This document shows positions 44,267-53,611 of a DNA stretch of 64,000 bases, piece after piece (the first letter of the stretch is position 1; every line of letters begins with the position of its first letter). Source of the stretch: Polaribacter atrinae. GTDB taxonomy: Bacteria; Bacteroidota; Bacteroidia; Flavobacteriales; Flavobacteriaceae. The position numbers and the translations under genes were made by a program. The stretch lies in contig NZ_CP150660.1 in assembly GCF_038023995.1 (NCBI RefSeq), positions 1,796,501-1,860,500 on the forward strand, given 5' to 3'. The notes under the pieces were generated by a model that did no database searches, was not told the DNA's origin, and saw only the letters and a program-made list of their open reading frames with translations.

Positions 44267-45484
44267 TTACAACTCCCCCTTAAAAGCCTGATCTAACAAA
44301 CTGCTCTTTAAGGCTTTTAAATGATTTAGTTTTTCGGTTTGGGTTTCTTCTAGTGCTATTAATCTTTCTTCTGCATGTTTAAATTTTTCAACAACTTTTT
44401 GCTGTTTTTTTAACGATGGAAGTGCCAATTTAATTTGTTTCAATCTGGTTAAGGCTAGCTTTGGCTGAGCAACTTGTTTCGTTGAATCTTCAACAAATCT
44501 TTTAAACTTATCACTTTTAGTATAATAATAAACAAATGCGTTATCAATTGTGGATTTATCTTTATAAACTAAACGCGCTGCATTTTCGGTTAAATTAGCA
44601 CCATTTAATTGTTTTGGAATTATTCCAGTCTTGCCAATTGTACCTGCTATACTGATATACAAATCATCATTTGTTATGATATATCGTGATATCTGTTCGT
44701 GAATTTCTTTTGATATAAATTTTAACTTATCAATTTCAATAGTTCCGTTTTCAGAGAAATCTGTAACTCTTATATATGGATAATCTGTTTTAAACTCTAA
44801 TAATTTTTGTCCTTTTGGCAAACGCTTTCCTCCTTTGACATCTGCTATTTCAGAAATACTAACAACTTTACTTGTTTCTTCTAACCTCCCAAACTCCTCA
44901 TCCAAAACACTCCCCATCAAAGCCTGCGTATGCAAAATATTAGCCTCTAACAAACTAATAGCTTTATCTATTTTGGCAAACAAACCATCTAACTTAGCAA
45001 CGATGCGTTGTTGTTCTGGTAATGGTGGAAGTGGAATTTTAAACTTTTTTAGACTTGCTGCAGAAAGGTTTGGTTGAGCTGTTCCATTATCATATTTTTT
45101 AATCAATTCAGAACATAAATGACTTTCTAAAAACAATTTTAAAAATCCTAAATTTACTTTATCACTTGGTCTTATAATAACTAATGATGATGCTATTCCT
45201 CCATCAATATCATCTTCAATTTCTGCAAACTTCCCTAAGGACCCCCTTAAACAAAAAAGAATATCACCCTTTCTAACCTTACCACTTCCTAATAAATCAA
45301 ATCTTTCTTTTGAAATATAATTTAATGAACTTTTATTTATTTTATTGTCGGATATATTGCCAGCACTAAAAAAAGGTATTCCTATATCTATATAAGCACT
45401 TCGTGAAGGATAATTTTTCCCTCTATCTCCATTTTCGAAATCACAGATTTCAGAAAATGCTATTTCTATGAATTTACCCATCAA
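44267..45484 (-). CDS. hsdS: Type I restriction-modification specificity subunit HsdS
   Basis: The 405-residue protein has two target-recognition domains (about 1-150 and 205-345) separated and followed by the conserved coiled-coil spacers: LPPLPEQQRIVAKLDGLFAKIDKAI and LPSLKKQQKVVEKFKHAEERL. It ends in SSLLDQAFKGEL, as usual. HsdS sets which DNA sequence is methylated or cut by the M and R subunits. Its start overlaps hsdM by 11 bases; MGKFIE at residue 2 is an alternative start. Both recognition domains are complete, so the enzyme should recognise a bipartite site. Confidence 0.93.
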   Translation of the reverse strand: MMGKFIEIAFSEICDFENGDRGKNYPSRSAYIDIGIPFFSAGNISDNKINKSSLNYISKERFDLLGSGKVRKGDILFCLRGSLGKFAEIEDDIDGGIASSLVIIRPSDKVNLGFLKLFLESHLCSELIKKYDNGTAQPNLSAASLKKFKIPLPPLPEQQRIVAKLDGLFAKIDKAISLLEANILHTQALMGSVLDEEFGRLEETSKVVSISEIADVKGGKRLPKGQKLLEFKTDYPYIRVTDFSENGTIEIDKLKFISKEIHEQISRYIITNDDLYISIAGTIGKTGIIPKQLNGANLTENAARLVYKDKSTIDNAFVYYYTKSDKFKRFVEDSTKQVAQPKLALTRLKQIKLALPSLKKQQKVVEKFKHAEERLIALEETQTEKLNHLKALKSSLLDQAFKGEL

Positions 45485-47018
45485 TCAACTGTTCTATTTG
45501 GTTCATTAATGTATTTATTTCTCTATCGTTTTGCTTAATGGATTTTAGCAAATCTTTTGGTGTTTGGTGTATTACCTCAACTACTTTGTGTGGGTTTTTG
45601 GCACTAAGGTCATAGTCTTTTATATCTGTAACGTTAACAGTCCAATCGTTGCATAGAGATTCGTTTTCAGAAGAGACAGATTGCTTCGTTCCTCGCAATG
45701 ACGGTTTTAATTTGGCATTGGTGTGGTTGCGCTCTTTTGGATTGTGAAATAAATGTACAAACTCTTTTATATGCTCGTAAGCAATAGGTTTGTTTTTGGT
45801 AAGCTTGTAAGGTGGTGTTACATCGTAATACCAAATGTTATTGGTTGCGCCTTTTCTATCAAAATATATAATATTGGTTTTTACACCACTATAGGGTAAA
45901 AACACACCTGCAGGCAAACTTACAATGGTATGCACATTATAGTTTTCTAACAAGGTTTGTTTTACTTTGGTAAACGCATTATTAGTTTGAAACAATACGC
46001 CTTCTGGCACTACAATAGCGGCTCTACCTTCTAGTTTTAGCATTTTCATAAAATGCTGCATAAACAGTATTTCTGTAGCGTTACTTTCTACAGGGAAGTT
46101 TTGTTGTATTTGTTTTTTCTCTTTTCCGCCAAAAGGTGGATTTGCTAAAATTACATTGTGTCTGTCTTTTTCTTGATAATCACGTATGTTTTGGGTAAGT
46201 GTATTGCCTTTGTACACATTTGGACTTTCTATACCGTGGAGAATCATATTCATCATCCCCATTACATACCCCAAACTGGTTTTTTCCATCCCAAAAAAGG
46301 TGTCGTTTTGTATGGTTTCCCAATCTTTAGCAGACAGTTTTTCTTTTTTATCACCATCCGTTAAAAAATCAAATGCTTCCACTAAAAAACCACCAGAACC
46401 AACTGCACCATCGTAAATTGTATCGCCTACTTTTATATCGGTGGTTTCTACCATTGCTTTAATAATGGCTCTTGGTGTGTAAAATTCACCAGAGTTACCA
46501 CCATCGCTTCCCATACTTTTTAGTAGGTTTTCGTAGACTTGAGATAGCTCAAACAACTCATCACTGCTCTGAAAATCTAAAGCATCGATAATGTCTAAAA
46601 CTTCACGCAACGTATGTCCGCTTGCAATACGATTATCTAGATATTCAAAAATAGCACCTATTTTATAGGTTAGCGTTTTTGGATCGTTAGTGGTGCTTTT
46701 AAAAGCTTTCAAATACGGAAACAACGTATTGTTTACAAAGTCTATTAAATCGTCTCCTGTTAAAGCACGTTTTACATCTAGTTTGCCATCGTCATCTTTA
46801 GGGCACGCCCATTGATGCCAGCGTAAATCTTTACGTAATACATAATTATAATCTGTACCTTCTAAAAAGGCTTCATCTGCTTTATTATCTTCGTAATCGT
46901 TTAAAAATTTAAGAAACAGAACCCAAGAAATTTGCTCTGTGTAGTGCATAGCACCAGAAATACCATCGTCTCTTCTTAAAATATCTGTAATTCTGTCTAT
47001 GTTGTTTTGTATGCTCAT
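45474..47018 (-). CDS. hsdM: Type I DNA methyltransferase HsdM
   Basis: The 514-residue protein has the HsdM N-terminal helical domain, an AdoMet motif IYDGAVGSGGFLVEAFD (residue about 203; the usual DPACGTGG is changed to DGAVGSGG) and the catalytic NPPFGG at about 293, for N6-adenine methylation. Near the C-terminus KPSLRGTKQSVSSENES is encoded by a dispersed repeat (45677-45703), an in-frame insertion. It overlaps hsdS by 11 bases. Confidence 0.93.
   Translation of the reverse strand: MSIQNNIDRITDILRRDDGISGAMHYTEQISWVLFLKFLNDYEDNKADEAFLEGTDYNYVLRKDLRWHQWACPKDDDGKLDVKRALTGDDLIDFVNNTLFPYLKAFKSTTNDPKTLTYKIGAIFEYLDNRIASGHTLREVLDIIDALDFQSSDELFELSQVYENLLKSMGSDGGNSGEFYTPRAIIKAMVETTDIKVGDTIYDGAVGSGGFLVEAFDFLTDGDKKEKLSAKDWETIQNDTFFGMEKTSLGYVMGMMNMILHGIESPNVYKGNTLTQNIRDYQEKDRHNVILANPPFGGKEKKQIQQNFPVESNATEILFMQHFMKMLKLEGRAAIVVPEGVLFQTNNAFTKVKQTLLENYNVHTIVSLPAGVFLPYSGVKTNIIYFDRKGATNNIWYYDVTPPYKLTKNKPIAYEHIKEFVHLFHNPKERNHTNAKLKPSLRGTKQSVSSENESLCNDWTVNVTDIKDYDLSAKNPHKVVEVIHQTPKDLLKSIKQNDREINTLMNQIEQLIDG
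45677..45703 (-). repeat. Dispersed GTCATTGCGAGG repeat inside hsdM
   Basis: On the minus strand CGTCATTGCGAGGAACGAAG followed by CAATCTG is nearly identical to the left arm of the intergenic repeat at 47033-47054. It encodes SLRGTKQS in frame. This repeat is common in Bacteroidota genomes in my memory. Confidence 0.75.
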
Positions 47019-47032
47019 TTATGTATTTTGTT

Positions 47033-47108
47033 GTCATTGCGAGGAACGAAGCAATCTGTTAATTGTTTTCGTTTCCTCTTATGAGCTTGCTTCGTGCCTC
47101 GCAATGAC
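47033..47108. repeat. Palindromic dispersed repeat between hsdR and hsdM
   Basis: GTCATTGCGAGGAACGAAGCAA pairs with TTGCTTCGTGCCTCGCAATGAC over 22 bases with one mismatch, around a 32-base loop. It fills most of the 103-base gap between hsdR and hsdM and would fold as a strong hairpin in the transcript. Confidence 0.8.
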
Positions 47109-47121
47109 GTTTAATTTTTTA

Positions 47122-49443
47122 TTATCCTGCTTTATAAATGTTCTCTTGTAATTTATAATACGCTCCTAAAAGTGTTTTCATATCACCAAAAGCAGTTTTA
47201 GCATCTTTAGGTGTGCCTAATTTTAGCTTTACTAAATCGCCTAGTTTGTCACGTTGTAATTCTTCAATTCCATATTCTTCGTAATGTTTTAAGATAAATT
47301 CTAAAAAATCACGAGCTTCGAGGTTTTTATAGACTTCAAAAAATTCAGGTTCGTCTTTTACAAACTTAACTCGTTGTTTACGCGTCATTAAATTAGAGTC
47401 AAATGAAATATGAGAAAGCACATCAAAAATATCGCATTCTGGTGTGGCAATCATGTTTCTTAGATCGTTTAATTGTTCGTTATCAAAACCTAAATCGCCT
47501 AATTTTATCAATAAATCTGCTCTTGTATCTGGGTTAGACCAAATTTCACGTAGATGTTTTTCATCTTTATAAACAGTTGGCAATTCACCTACTAATTTTT
47601 CTAAAAATTCTCGTTCTGTTAATGGCTTTCCATTTTCGTCTATATAACGAGTGTCTATGTCTGTTACTTTTAATTGACGACCATTACTTAAAGAAATGAT
47701 TAGTTTTTCTTTACGTTCATAAGGTTCTCCTGGTTCGTTTACTTTTGGTTTACGTGGTGGTTTTGGTGTTGGCTCTCCACCTTCGCCTCCAGCAAGTTCT
47801 TCGGGTTCTCCATCCCATTCTGCATCATAAAATAAATTGGTTGCACCTACAAAATCGATAATTGTAAAAAAATCTTTACCATCAAACACACGAGTACCAC
47901 GACCAATAATTTGCTTAAACTCGACCATAGAACCAATGGGAGCTGTAAGCACAATATTACGTACATTTCTAGCATCTACACCTGTAGTTAACATTTTAGA
48001 AGACGTTAATATTACAGGAATGTCTTTGTCATTATCCTGAAAAGCTTCGAGAAGTTCTCTACCATGTTTCCCTTCATCACTAGTAACACGCACACAGTAA
48101 TTAATATCCGTAACGGTTTTATGTTTGTTTATATAATCTCTTAAATCTAATGCATGATCTTGATTGGCGCAAAACACAATGGTTTTATCCATTTTACCAA
48201 TTTGTTGTAAAATGGTTTGTGCCACCAACTCAATTCGCTGTTTTACAGTTATACTATTGTTGAAGTCTTTAAGTTCGTAACGATCTTTTACAACTTCACC
48301 TTGAATAATTTTACTATCGTTGGTGTGAATGTATTCGTCTATATTAGTAGTAATTCGTTTTACTTTATATGGAGTTAGAAAACCATCTTGAATACCTTCT
48401 TTTAAAGAATATTCATAAATAGGTTTACCAAAATATTTATAAGTATCTATGTTATCGTCTCGTTTTGGTGTTGCTGTTAATCCTAAATGAATGGCTGGTT
48501 TAAAGTGATCTAGAATAGCTCGCCAAGAACCTTCTTCGTTGGCACTTCCTCGGTGACATTCATCTATCACAATTAAATCGAAAAAATCACTTGGGTATTC
48601 TTTATAAAAACCACCAATATTTTCTCGTTCTGCAATGGCTTGATAAATAGCAAAAAAGATATAGGCATTGGTTGGCACTACGCCATTTCGTTTTCTTACT
48701 TCTTCCCCATCAATTTTAATCACATCTTTTTCATAAGGATTAAAAGTATTGATGGCTTGGTCTGCCAAAACATTTCTATCTGCAAGAAACAAAACTCTTG
48801 GTCGTCTGTCGTTTCCGTCTAAATTCCATTTTGCCTGTAATAACTTATGTACTATTTGAAATGAAATAAAGGTTTTCCCTGTTCCTGTTGCTAAGGTTAA
48901 CAAAATACGATCTTGCCCATCTGCAATACTTTCCATCACCTTGCTCACTGCAATCTCTTGGTAGTAACGTGGTCCAAAATTTCCAGTAAGTAAAAATGGA
49001 ATATTATGTAGTTTCTCTTTTAAAGCATTTTTAGTTCCAAAAAGCCTATTATATAGTTCTTGAGGTGTTGGAAAATTATCAATATAACTCCCTTTGCCTG
49101 TACTTCTATCAAATTCATAGATTTGAGCACCGTTAGTTGCATAAACAAAGTTTATTTTTAATTTTTCGGCATACTCTAAAGCTTGCTGCAATCCTTTTGT
49201 AGGATGATCGGCTAGTTTTTTAGCTTCAACAATAGCTAAATTGGTATTGTTGAATTTTAAAAGATAATCAAGAAATAACCGTTTTCCTCTTTTATTACCT
49301 AGCAGTTTTCTACCATCTGTAAAGTAGTATTCTCTAACAATATGTATAGACTCCCAATGGCTATCAATCAATTTAGGATCAATAAAATTAGCCCTAGTAT
49401 CAGATTCTGATAAGTTTTTATTATTCATTTTCAATAGATTCAC
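47122..49443 (-). CDS. hsdR: Type I restriction enzyme motor and nuclease HsdR
   Basis: The 773-residue protein starts with an HsdR-type nuclease domain (FLDYLLKFNNTNLAIVEAKK carries the E-x-K), then a superfamily 2 helicase: Walker A LATGTGKTF at about 184, box II LIVIDECHR at about 295, LGLTATPKRDD, and the later QIIGRGTRVFDGKD. The C-terminal EcoEI-type domain follows a Pro-rich linker near 565 (PTPKPPRKPKVNEPGE). An alternative start is Met6. It translocates and cuts unmethylated DNA with HsdM and HsdS. Confidence 0.93.
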   Translation of the reverse strand: MNLLKMNNKNLSESDTRANFIDPKLIDSHWESIHIVREYYFTDGRKLLGNKRGKRLFLDYLLKFNNTNLAIVEAKKLADHPTKGLQQALEYAEKLKINFVYATNGAQIYEFDRSTGKGSYIDNFPTPQELYNRLFGTKNALKEKLHNIPFLLTGNFGPRYYQEIAVSKVMESIADGQDRILLTLATGTGKTFISFQIVHKLLQAKWNLDGNDRRPRVLFLADRNVLADQAINTFNPYEKDVIKIDGEEVRKRNGVVPTNAYIFFAIYQAIAERENIGGFYKEYPSDFFDLIVIDECHRGSANEEGSWRAILDHFKPAIHLGLTATPKRDDNIDTYKYFGKPIYEYSLKEGIQDGFLTPYKVKRITTNIDEYIHTNDSKIIQGEVVKDRYELKDFNNSITVKQRIELVAQTILQQIGKMDKTIVFCANQDHALDLRDYINKHKTVTDINYCVRVTSDEGKHGRELLEAFQDNDKDIPVILTSSKMLTTGVDARNVRNIVLTAPIGSMVEFKQIIGRGTRVFDGKDFFTIIDFVGATNLFYDAEWDGEPEELAGGEGGEPTPKPPRKPKVNEPGEPYERKEKLIISLSNGRQLKVTDIDTRYIDENGKPLTEREFLEKLVGELPTVYKDEKHLREIWSNPDTRADLLIKLGDLGFDNEQLNDLRNMIATPECDIFDVLSHISFDSNLMTRKQRVKFVKDEPEFFEVYKNLEARDFLEFILKHYEEYGIEELQRDKLGDLVKLKLGTPKDAKTAFGDMKTLLGAYYKLQENIYKAG

Positions 49444-49806
49444 TCATTGCAGCATCAATAAGACTTATTACTATAAGACATATATATGCAAAGAATTAAG
49501 TTTAGCATTTTTTTCGCAATTTTATACTAAAAAGATAAAAACTAAAGATATGTATTCTACTTAAATACCGCAATAAGAAACAAGCAAAATGACAAGAGAA
49601 AAACGTATCTCTTTTTGAAATTTAAAAATAGTTAAATGATTTAGGAAAATAGTACGGTTTCCCATAATTGAAATAAATCACTTACTCTAAATTCTTTTTA
49701 AAACACACCAAAAGTAAAGTCGAAATATGGAAAGTACCCAAATGATTTGGTGGTAAATTTTTAATTTTATCATAACGTTATAAATTAGAATCGATTATGC
49801 ATTAAT
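49444..49806. other. Gene-free region upstream of hsdR
   Basis: About 360 bases without a gene. It holds the leftward promoter of hsdR, which I cannot place. At 49652 GTACGGTTTCCCATAA is an imperfect copy of the ACGG-N4-CCGT palindrome. The right end (49796-49806) is the left arm of the palindrome split by the insertion sequence. Confidence 0.5.
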
Positions 49807-49845
49807 TATACGTAGGCAGTATCTCATAAACTGTGTAAGTTTTAA

Positions 49846-49879
49846 AATCTCAGGTTAAATATTAATCTGAGATTTTTTT
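49846..49879 (+). terminator. Terminator inside the insertion sequence before the transposase
   Basis: AATCTCAG pairs with CTGAGATT and is followed by TTTTTTT, 30 bases before the transposase ATG. It shields the transposase from outside transcription. Confidence 0.8.
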
Positions 49880-49907
49880 ATTCATTAATTTTAACTTTTA
49901 CACACTT

Positions 49908-51104
49908 ATGAAACCAGAAGATTTATTAAACGAAGACTTTTTAAAACAATTCAAGAATGCACCAGAGCTAACATCCTTTTTAGAACAGTTGCACAAACGT
50001 GGTATTGAGAAGTTACTAGAAGGGGAACTAGATGCCCATTTAGACTACGATAAGCACAAAAAAAGTAAAGCAGCCAACCTTCGAAATGGTTACACTAAAA
50101 AGAAATTAAAATCCGTTTTAGGAGAAACAGAGATTCAAGTTCCTCGAGACCGTGATAGTTCTTTTAATCCTTTAATTGTAAAGAAAAGAGAAAGTACAAC
50201 AGAAGGCATCGAAAATATTATTATATCGCTTTATGCCAAAGGCATGAGTAACAGTGATATTGAAGAACAAATACGTGAGCTGTACGATTTTAATATTTCT
50301 ACATCCACTATTTCAAGGATTACAGATAAGATTACAGAAGATGTTATTGCTTGGCGGAACAGGCCTTTGGAGGCCACTTACCTAATTGTTTGGATGGATG
50401 GCATCGTATTTAAAGTTAGGGAAAACTCTAAAGTCATAAACAAGACTATTTATATTGCAGTAGGCCTGAGAACAGATGGCAAAAAGGAAGTCCTAGGATT
50501 ATGGTTAGGTAAAAATGAATCTTCAGCCTTTTGGATGAGTGTTTTAACCGATATTAAAGCTCGAGGAACTCAAGATATACTTATCACAGCTACCGATAAT
50601 TTAAATGGATTTACGGATACTATTAAAACTATTTTTCCGAAATCAACGACTCAAATTTGTGTTGTGCATCAAATAAGAAATTCGTGTCGTTACGTGGTCT
50701 GGAAGGACAAAAAGGAATTTACTCGTGACATGAAGCAAATCTATACTGCTCCTACAAAAGAAGCTGCCAAAGCTGCTTTAAATGACTTCAAAACTAAATG
50801 GGATTCTAAATATTCTTACGCCATTAAAAGTTGGGAAAATAATTGGGATGAGCTTACAGTATTCTTTGATTTTCCTATTGAAATAAGAACCATAATCTAC
50901 ACCACAAATCTTATAGAAAACCTAAATGGAAAGATACGGAAATACACAAAAAACAAACTCTCGTTTCCAACCGATGAAGCAGTTATGAAATCCGTGTTTT
51001 TAGCTTTGAGAGAAAGCACTAAAAAATGGACCATGCCAATCAGAAATTGGGGAGTGATACTAAATCAATTTTTAGCTATATTTGAAAACAGGATTAAGTT
51101 ATAA
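49908..51104 (+). CDS. IS256-family DDE transposase
   Basis: The 398-residue transposase shows the mutator-type catalytic triad: Asp in [10 protein letters not shown] at about 163, Asp in TATDNLNGF at about 229, Glu in [12 protein letters not shown] at about 336, with the C-x2-H element in [11 protein letters not shown]. The N-terminal part ([28 protein letters not shown]) is the family DNA-binding region. The gene is complete and runs against the flanking genes. Confidence 0.95.
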   Translation: MKPEDLLNEDFLKQFKNAPELTSFLEQLHKRGIEKLLEGELDAHLDYDKHKKSKAANLRNGYTKKKLKSVLGETEIQVPRDRDSSFNPLIVKKRESTTEGIENIIISLYAKGMSNSDIEEQIRELYDFNISTSTISRITDKITEDVIAWRNRPLEATYLIVWMDGIVFKVRENSKVINKTIYIAVGLRTDGKKEVLGLWLGKNESSAFWMSVLTDIKARGTQDILITATDNLNGFTDTIKTIFPKSTTQICVVHQIRNSCRYVVWKDKKEFTRDMKQIYTAPTKEAAKAALNDFKTKWDSKYSYAIKSWENNWDELTVFFDFPIEIRTIIYTTNLIENLNGKIRKYTKNKLSFPTDEAVMKSVFLALRESTKKWTMPIRNWGVILNQFLAIFENRIKL

Positions 51105-51210
51105 ATAACCTAACCCTGAAATTTTGAACTTACACACTTTTTAGGATAGTGTCTATACGTACAATTAACGCATAATTGAGTCTATTCTATTTTTTAGAAG
51201 ATGATTCCAC

Positions 51211-51861
51211 CTACAAATCAACACCAAAAACTTTTTCCAATAAATAATTACGAGATTCCTCATCTGTAATTAAATATTTCTTTTTTGTAGATTCTTTTTC
51301 AATAGTATTGATTTCTTTTTTGATCGTCGAGAAATTATCAACAACAAAAGAACGGATATTCACTTCAATTTTTACCTCACCATTTTCATCTGGAAAAGTT
51401 TCTAAAAGGTCTTTTTGATGCTGGCCATATAAATCTGCCTGCATTTTAAAATAGGTAATGTATTTTTTATAAAATTCATTCGTTCCGTTTTCTACATCTT
51501 CAACCATCTCATCACACCAACACTTCATTCCAAGTAAATGGTTTCGATAGTTATTGTATAAAAAATTAAACTGAGCTTCCTTTAATGTTGCATAACAATC
51601 TACTAGATCAAAAAGATTCGCCCTTAACTCACCTCCTTTTTTCAACATCTCCATGGCATCATCTTGCACATCTACATAACTAACTTCCTCTATAGCTTTG
51701 GCAACAATTAACCGATCAAACAACCAATCAATATTTTTCTTTTGCTCATCATCAATTTCGTCTTCCACTAAACTCTTAGAAACGTAAAACAAAAGAGGGT
51801 AAGAAGCCCTATCTCTTAACTCGTTATAAATTTCGTGCTGTTTTGGTTGTTTTTCTGACAT
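51211..51861 (-). CDS. Unknown protein coupled to the integrase
   Basis: The 216-residue protein begins directly after the integrase stop codon, without a gap, so it is made from the same transcript. It is acidic and helical, with FDRLIVAKAIEEVSYVDVQDDAMEML and KCWCDEMVEDVENG, no signal peptide and no known DNA-binding motif. A role as excision or copy-control factor is possible, from position only. The family is not recognised. Confidence 0.6.
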   Translation of the reverse strand: MSEKQPKQHEIYNELRDRASYPLLFYVSKSLVEDEIDDEQKKNIDWLFDRLIVAKAIEEVSYVDVQDDAMEMLKKGGELRANLFDLVDCYATLKEAQFNFLYNNYRNHLLGMKCWCDEMVEDVENGTNEFYKKYITYFKMQADLYGQHQKDLLETFPDENGEVKIEVNIRSFVVDNFSTIKKEINTIEKESTKKKYLITDEESRNYLLEKVFGVDL

Positions 51862-53487
51862 TTATTCAAATAATTTGGAGTAATCTTCTGGTAATTCCGC
51901 ATCAATATCTCGTAAATACTTTTCTAACGAAACCATAGAAGTATGACCTGTAATTAACATCAAACTACTTTTCGCTTCAAAAGGAGTTGCTTTTTCTCTT
52001 AATTTTCGATACAATTTAGAAATAAACGTATGTCTAAAACTATAAACCCCATGATCTTCTGTTAAACCAAATTGTTCTTTTACAACACTTGTAAAGCGTT
52101 TAGAAAAATGATCTCTTCTATTAATTTCTTTCGCATCCCAAAAAGCACCAATTGCTTTGGGGGTAAATAAATAAGACTCTTTATCTAATTTTGATAAATC
52201 TGGCAATACTTCCCATAAAATATCAGGAATTATTTTTGTCTTTTTAGCACTCGTTTTTGCTTTATATTGAATTCTTCTTTCCTCAATATTGATATCCTTT
52301 ATTTTTATTCTACAAACTTCTATAGGTCTAATAAAACAATAAGAAACAAACTTTATAAATAACAATAAATGAGGATCTTCTTTTTCTAAATATTTAAATA
52401 TCTTTTTTTGCTCTTCTAAAGAATATGTTTTATGTCTTTTAGGTTTTGATGTTAAAATTGGTATGGATTGAATATAGTTTTCATCTACCAATTCATTGTC
52501 TTTTAATACCTGAAACAAACTTCCTAATTCTGTTCTATAATTATTTCTACTTCTTGCACTTGTTCTTAAAAGAATGGTATTTAAATATTCTATGATATCT
52601 TTTCTAGCAATACTTTTTATATTCTTTTTATCAGGGTAACTTGCCTCCATCCACGCAATAAACTTATTGCTCTTTCTTCTATAGTCACTAATCGTTCTTT
52701 CACTTACTTCCTTTTCTTTTAATTCTAATGCAAGATCAAAAGTTTTTGTAATAGAAATTCCATCATCTTCAACTTTTGCAATTGTTTTATTATCATCAGC
52801 AATCTTTTTATTTTGGATTGCAGCACGCTCTCCACCTTCTTTATTCTCAGCTATAGCTACATTTTCAACTAAATCTTCGTTATTTAAACCTGAAGCAATA
52901 CTTTTCTCTTGCTTAGCAATACTTTTTGTTATTGGAGACAAATCAGCTTTTTGTTTTTCTGTCGATAGAACTTTTTCTCCATTAGCAATACTTTCTGTTA
53001 CACTAACTTCATTTTCTCCTCCAAGAACAATTGTTTGTTCCTCTATAGCTTCTTTTATTGCTGACTTTATAGCATCATTTAAATAACTTGGAATTCCCTC
53101 TTCTTTTACAACTTGTTCTTTAACTTTTTTCTTCGGAGTTTCTTTTAGAAAAGGATCCTTCAATTTTTGATGTAAAAGAGTATTATCTACAAACGGATTA
53201 AATCCTTTCTTCAATAAAAAAAGTAAATTTTTTCTGTAAGAGGTTAAAATAGTTAACCGAGCTTCTTTGGTTTTGTAGTTGTTCGCCTTTCCATAAATAT
53301 TACCCATACGTTTCATTTTTCCTGTTTCTGGATCTTTAAATGAAAAATACACATACCACCGTTTAGAGAGATCTCCATTTGCAGTATAAATTTTGGGTGC
53401 GGAAAACAGTGGTAAAACTTTCGAATCGTGTTCCAAATCGTGTTCAATTTTGGAAGTAAAGGTAATGAATTCGTAAATTGATTGCAT
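51862..53487 (-). CDS. Tyrosine integrase of the island
   Basis: The 541-residue integrase has an N-terminal arm-binding domain (RWYVYFSFKDPETGKMKRMG), a long linker (about 150-250) with heptad-like repeats of IA (ESIANGEK, KSIAKQE, KSIASGL, KKIADDN, KTIAKVE), a core-binding domain (SERTISDYRRKSNKFIAWME) and the catalytic domain: Arg in FIRPIEVCRI, His and Arg in HGVYSFRHTF, His in LITGHTSM, Tyr in LEKYLRD. All catalytic residues are present. It is 51 bases from the tRNA it restored. The linker is longer than in most relatives. Confidence 0.93.
   Translation of the reverse strand: MQSIYEFITFTSKIEHDLEHDSKVLPLFSAPKIYTANGDLSKRWYVYFSFKDPETGKMKRMGNIYGKANNYKTKEARLTILTSYRKNLLFLLKKGFNPFVDNTLLHQKLKDPFLKETPKKKVKEQVVKEEGIPSYLNDAIKSAIKEAIEEQTIVLGGENEVSVTESIANGEKVLSTEKQKADLSPITKSIAKQEKSIASGLNNEDLVENVAIAENKEGGERAAIQNKKIADDNKTIAKVEDDGISITKTFDLALELKEKEVSERTISDYRRKSNKFIAWMEASYPDKKNIKSIARKDIIEYLNTILLRTSARSRNNYRTELGSLFQVLKDNELVDENYIQSIPILTSKPKRHKTYSLEEQKKIFKYLEKEDPHLLLFIKFVSYCFIRPIEVCRIKIKDINIEERRIQYKAKTSAKKTKIIPDILWEVLPDLSKLDKESYLFTPKAIGAFWDAKEINRRDHFSKRFTSVVKEQFGLTEDHGVYSFRHTFISKLYRKLREKATPFEAKSSLMLITGHTSMVSLEKYLRDIDAELPEDYSKLFE
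53424..53450 (+). repeat. Right arm-like integrase repeats (inside int)
   Basis: GAATCGTGTTCCAAATCGTG followed by TTCAATT contains two TCGTGTTC units 12 bases apart, matching 21971-21999 near the left end. It lies 88 bases inside the right att core, within the first codons of the integrase gene. Confidence 0.6.
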
Positions 53488-53492
53488 AAAAA

Positions 53493-53516
53493 AACAGTTT
53501 AGCGAACTAAACTGTT
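53493..53516 (-). terminator. Element-borne terminator of the tRNA
   Basis: AACAGTTTAG and CTAAACTGTT pair around a 4-base loop, followed on the minus strand by TTTTTTT and at once by the integrase ATG (53487). It ends the tRNA transcript just before int. Confidence 0.8.
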
Positions 53517-53537
53517 GTTTTATACTGATTTAAAGTT

Positions 53538-53611
<74 letters not shown>

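Larger units (their letters stand above)
49815..51153 (+). mobile_element. IS256-family insertion sequence, 1339 bp
   Basis: Terminal inverted repeats: left GGCAGTATCTCATAAACTGT continuing GTAAGTT; right end, read inward, GACACTATCCTAAAAAGTGT continuing GTAAGTT. An 8-base target duplication TATACGTA lies at 49807-49814 and 51154-51161. Size and direct repeat length fit IS256. One intact transposase gene fills it, so it may be active. Target was a palindrome. Confidence 0.9.
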
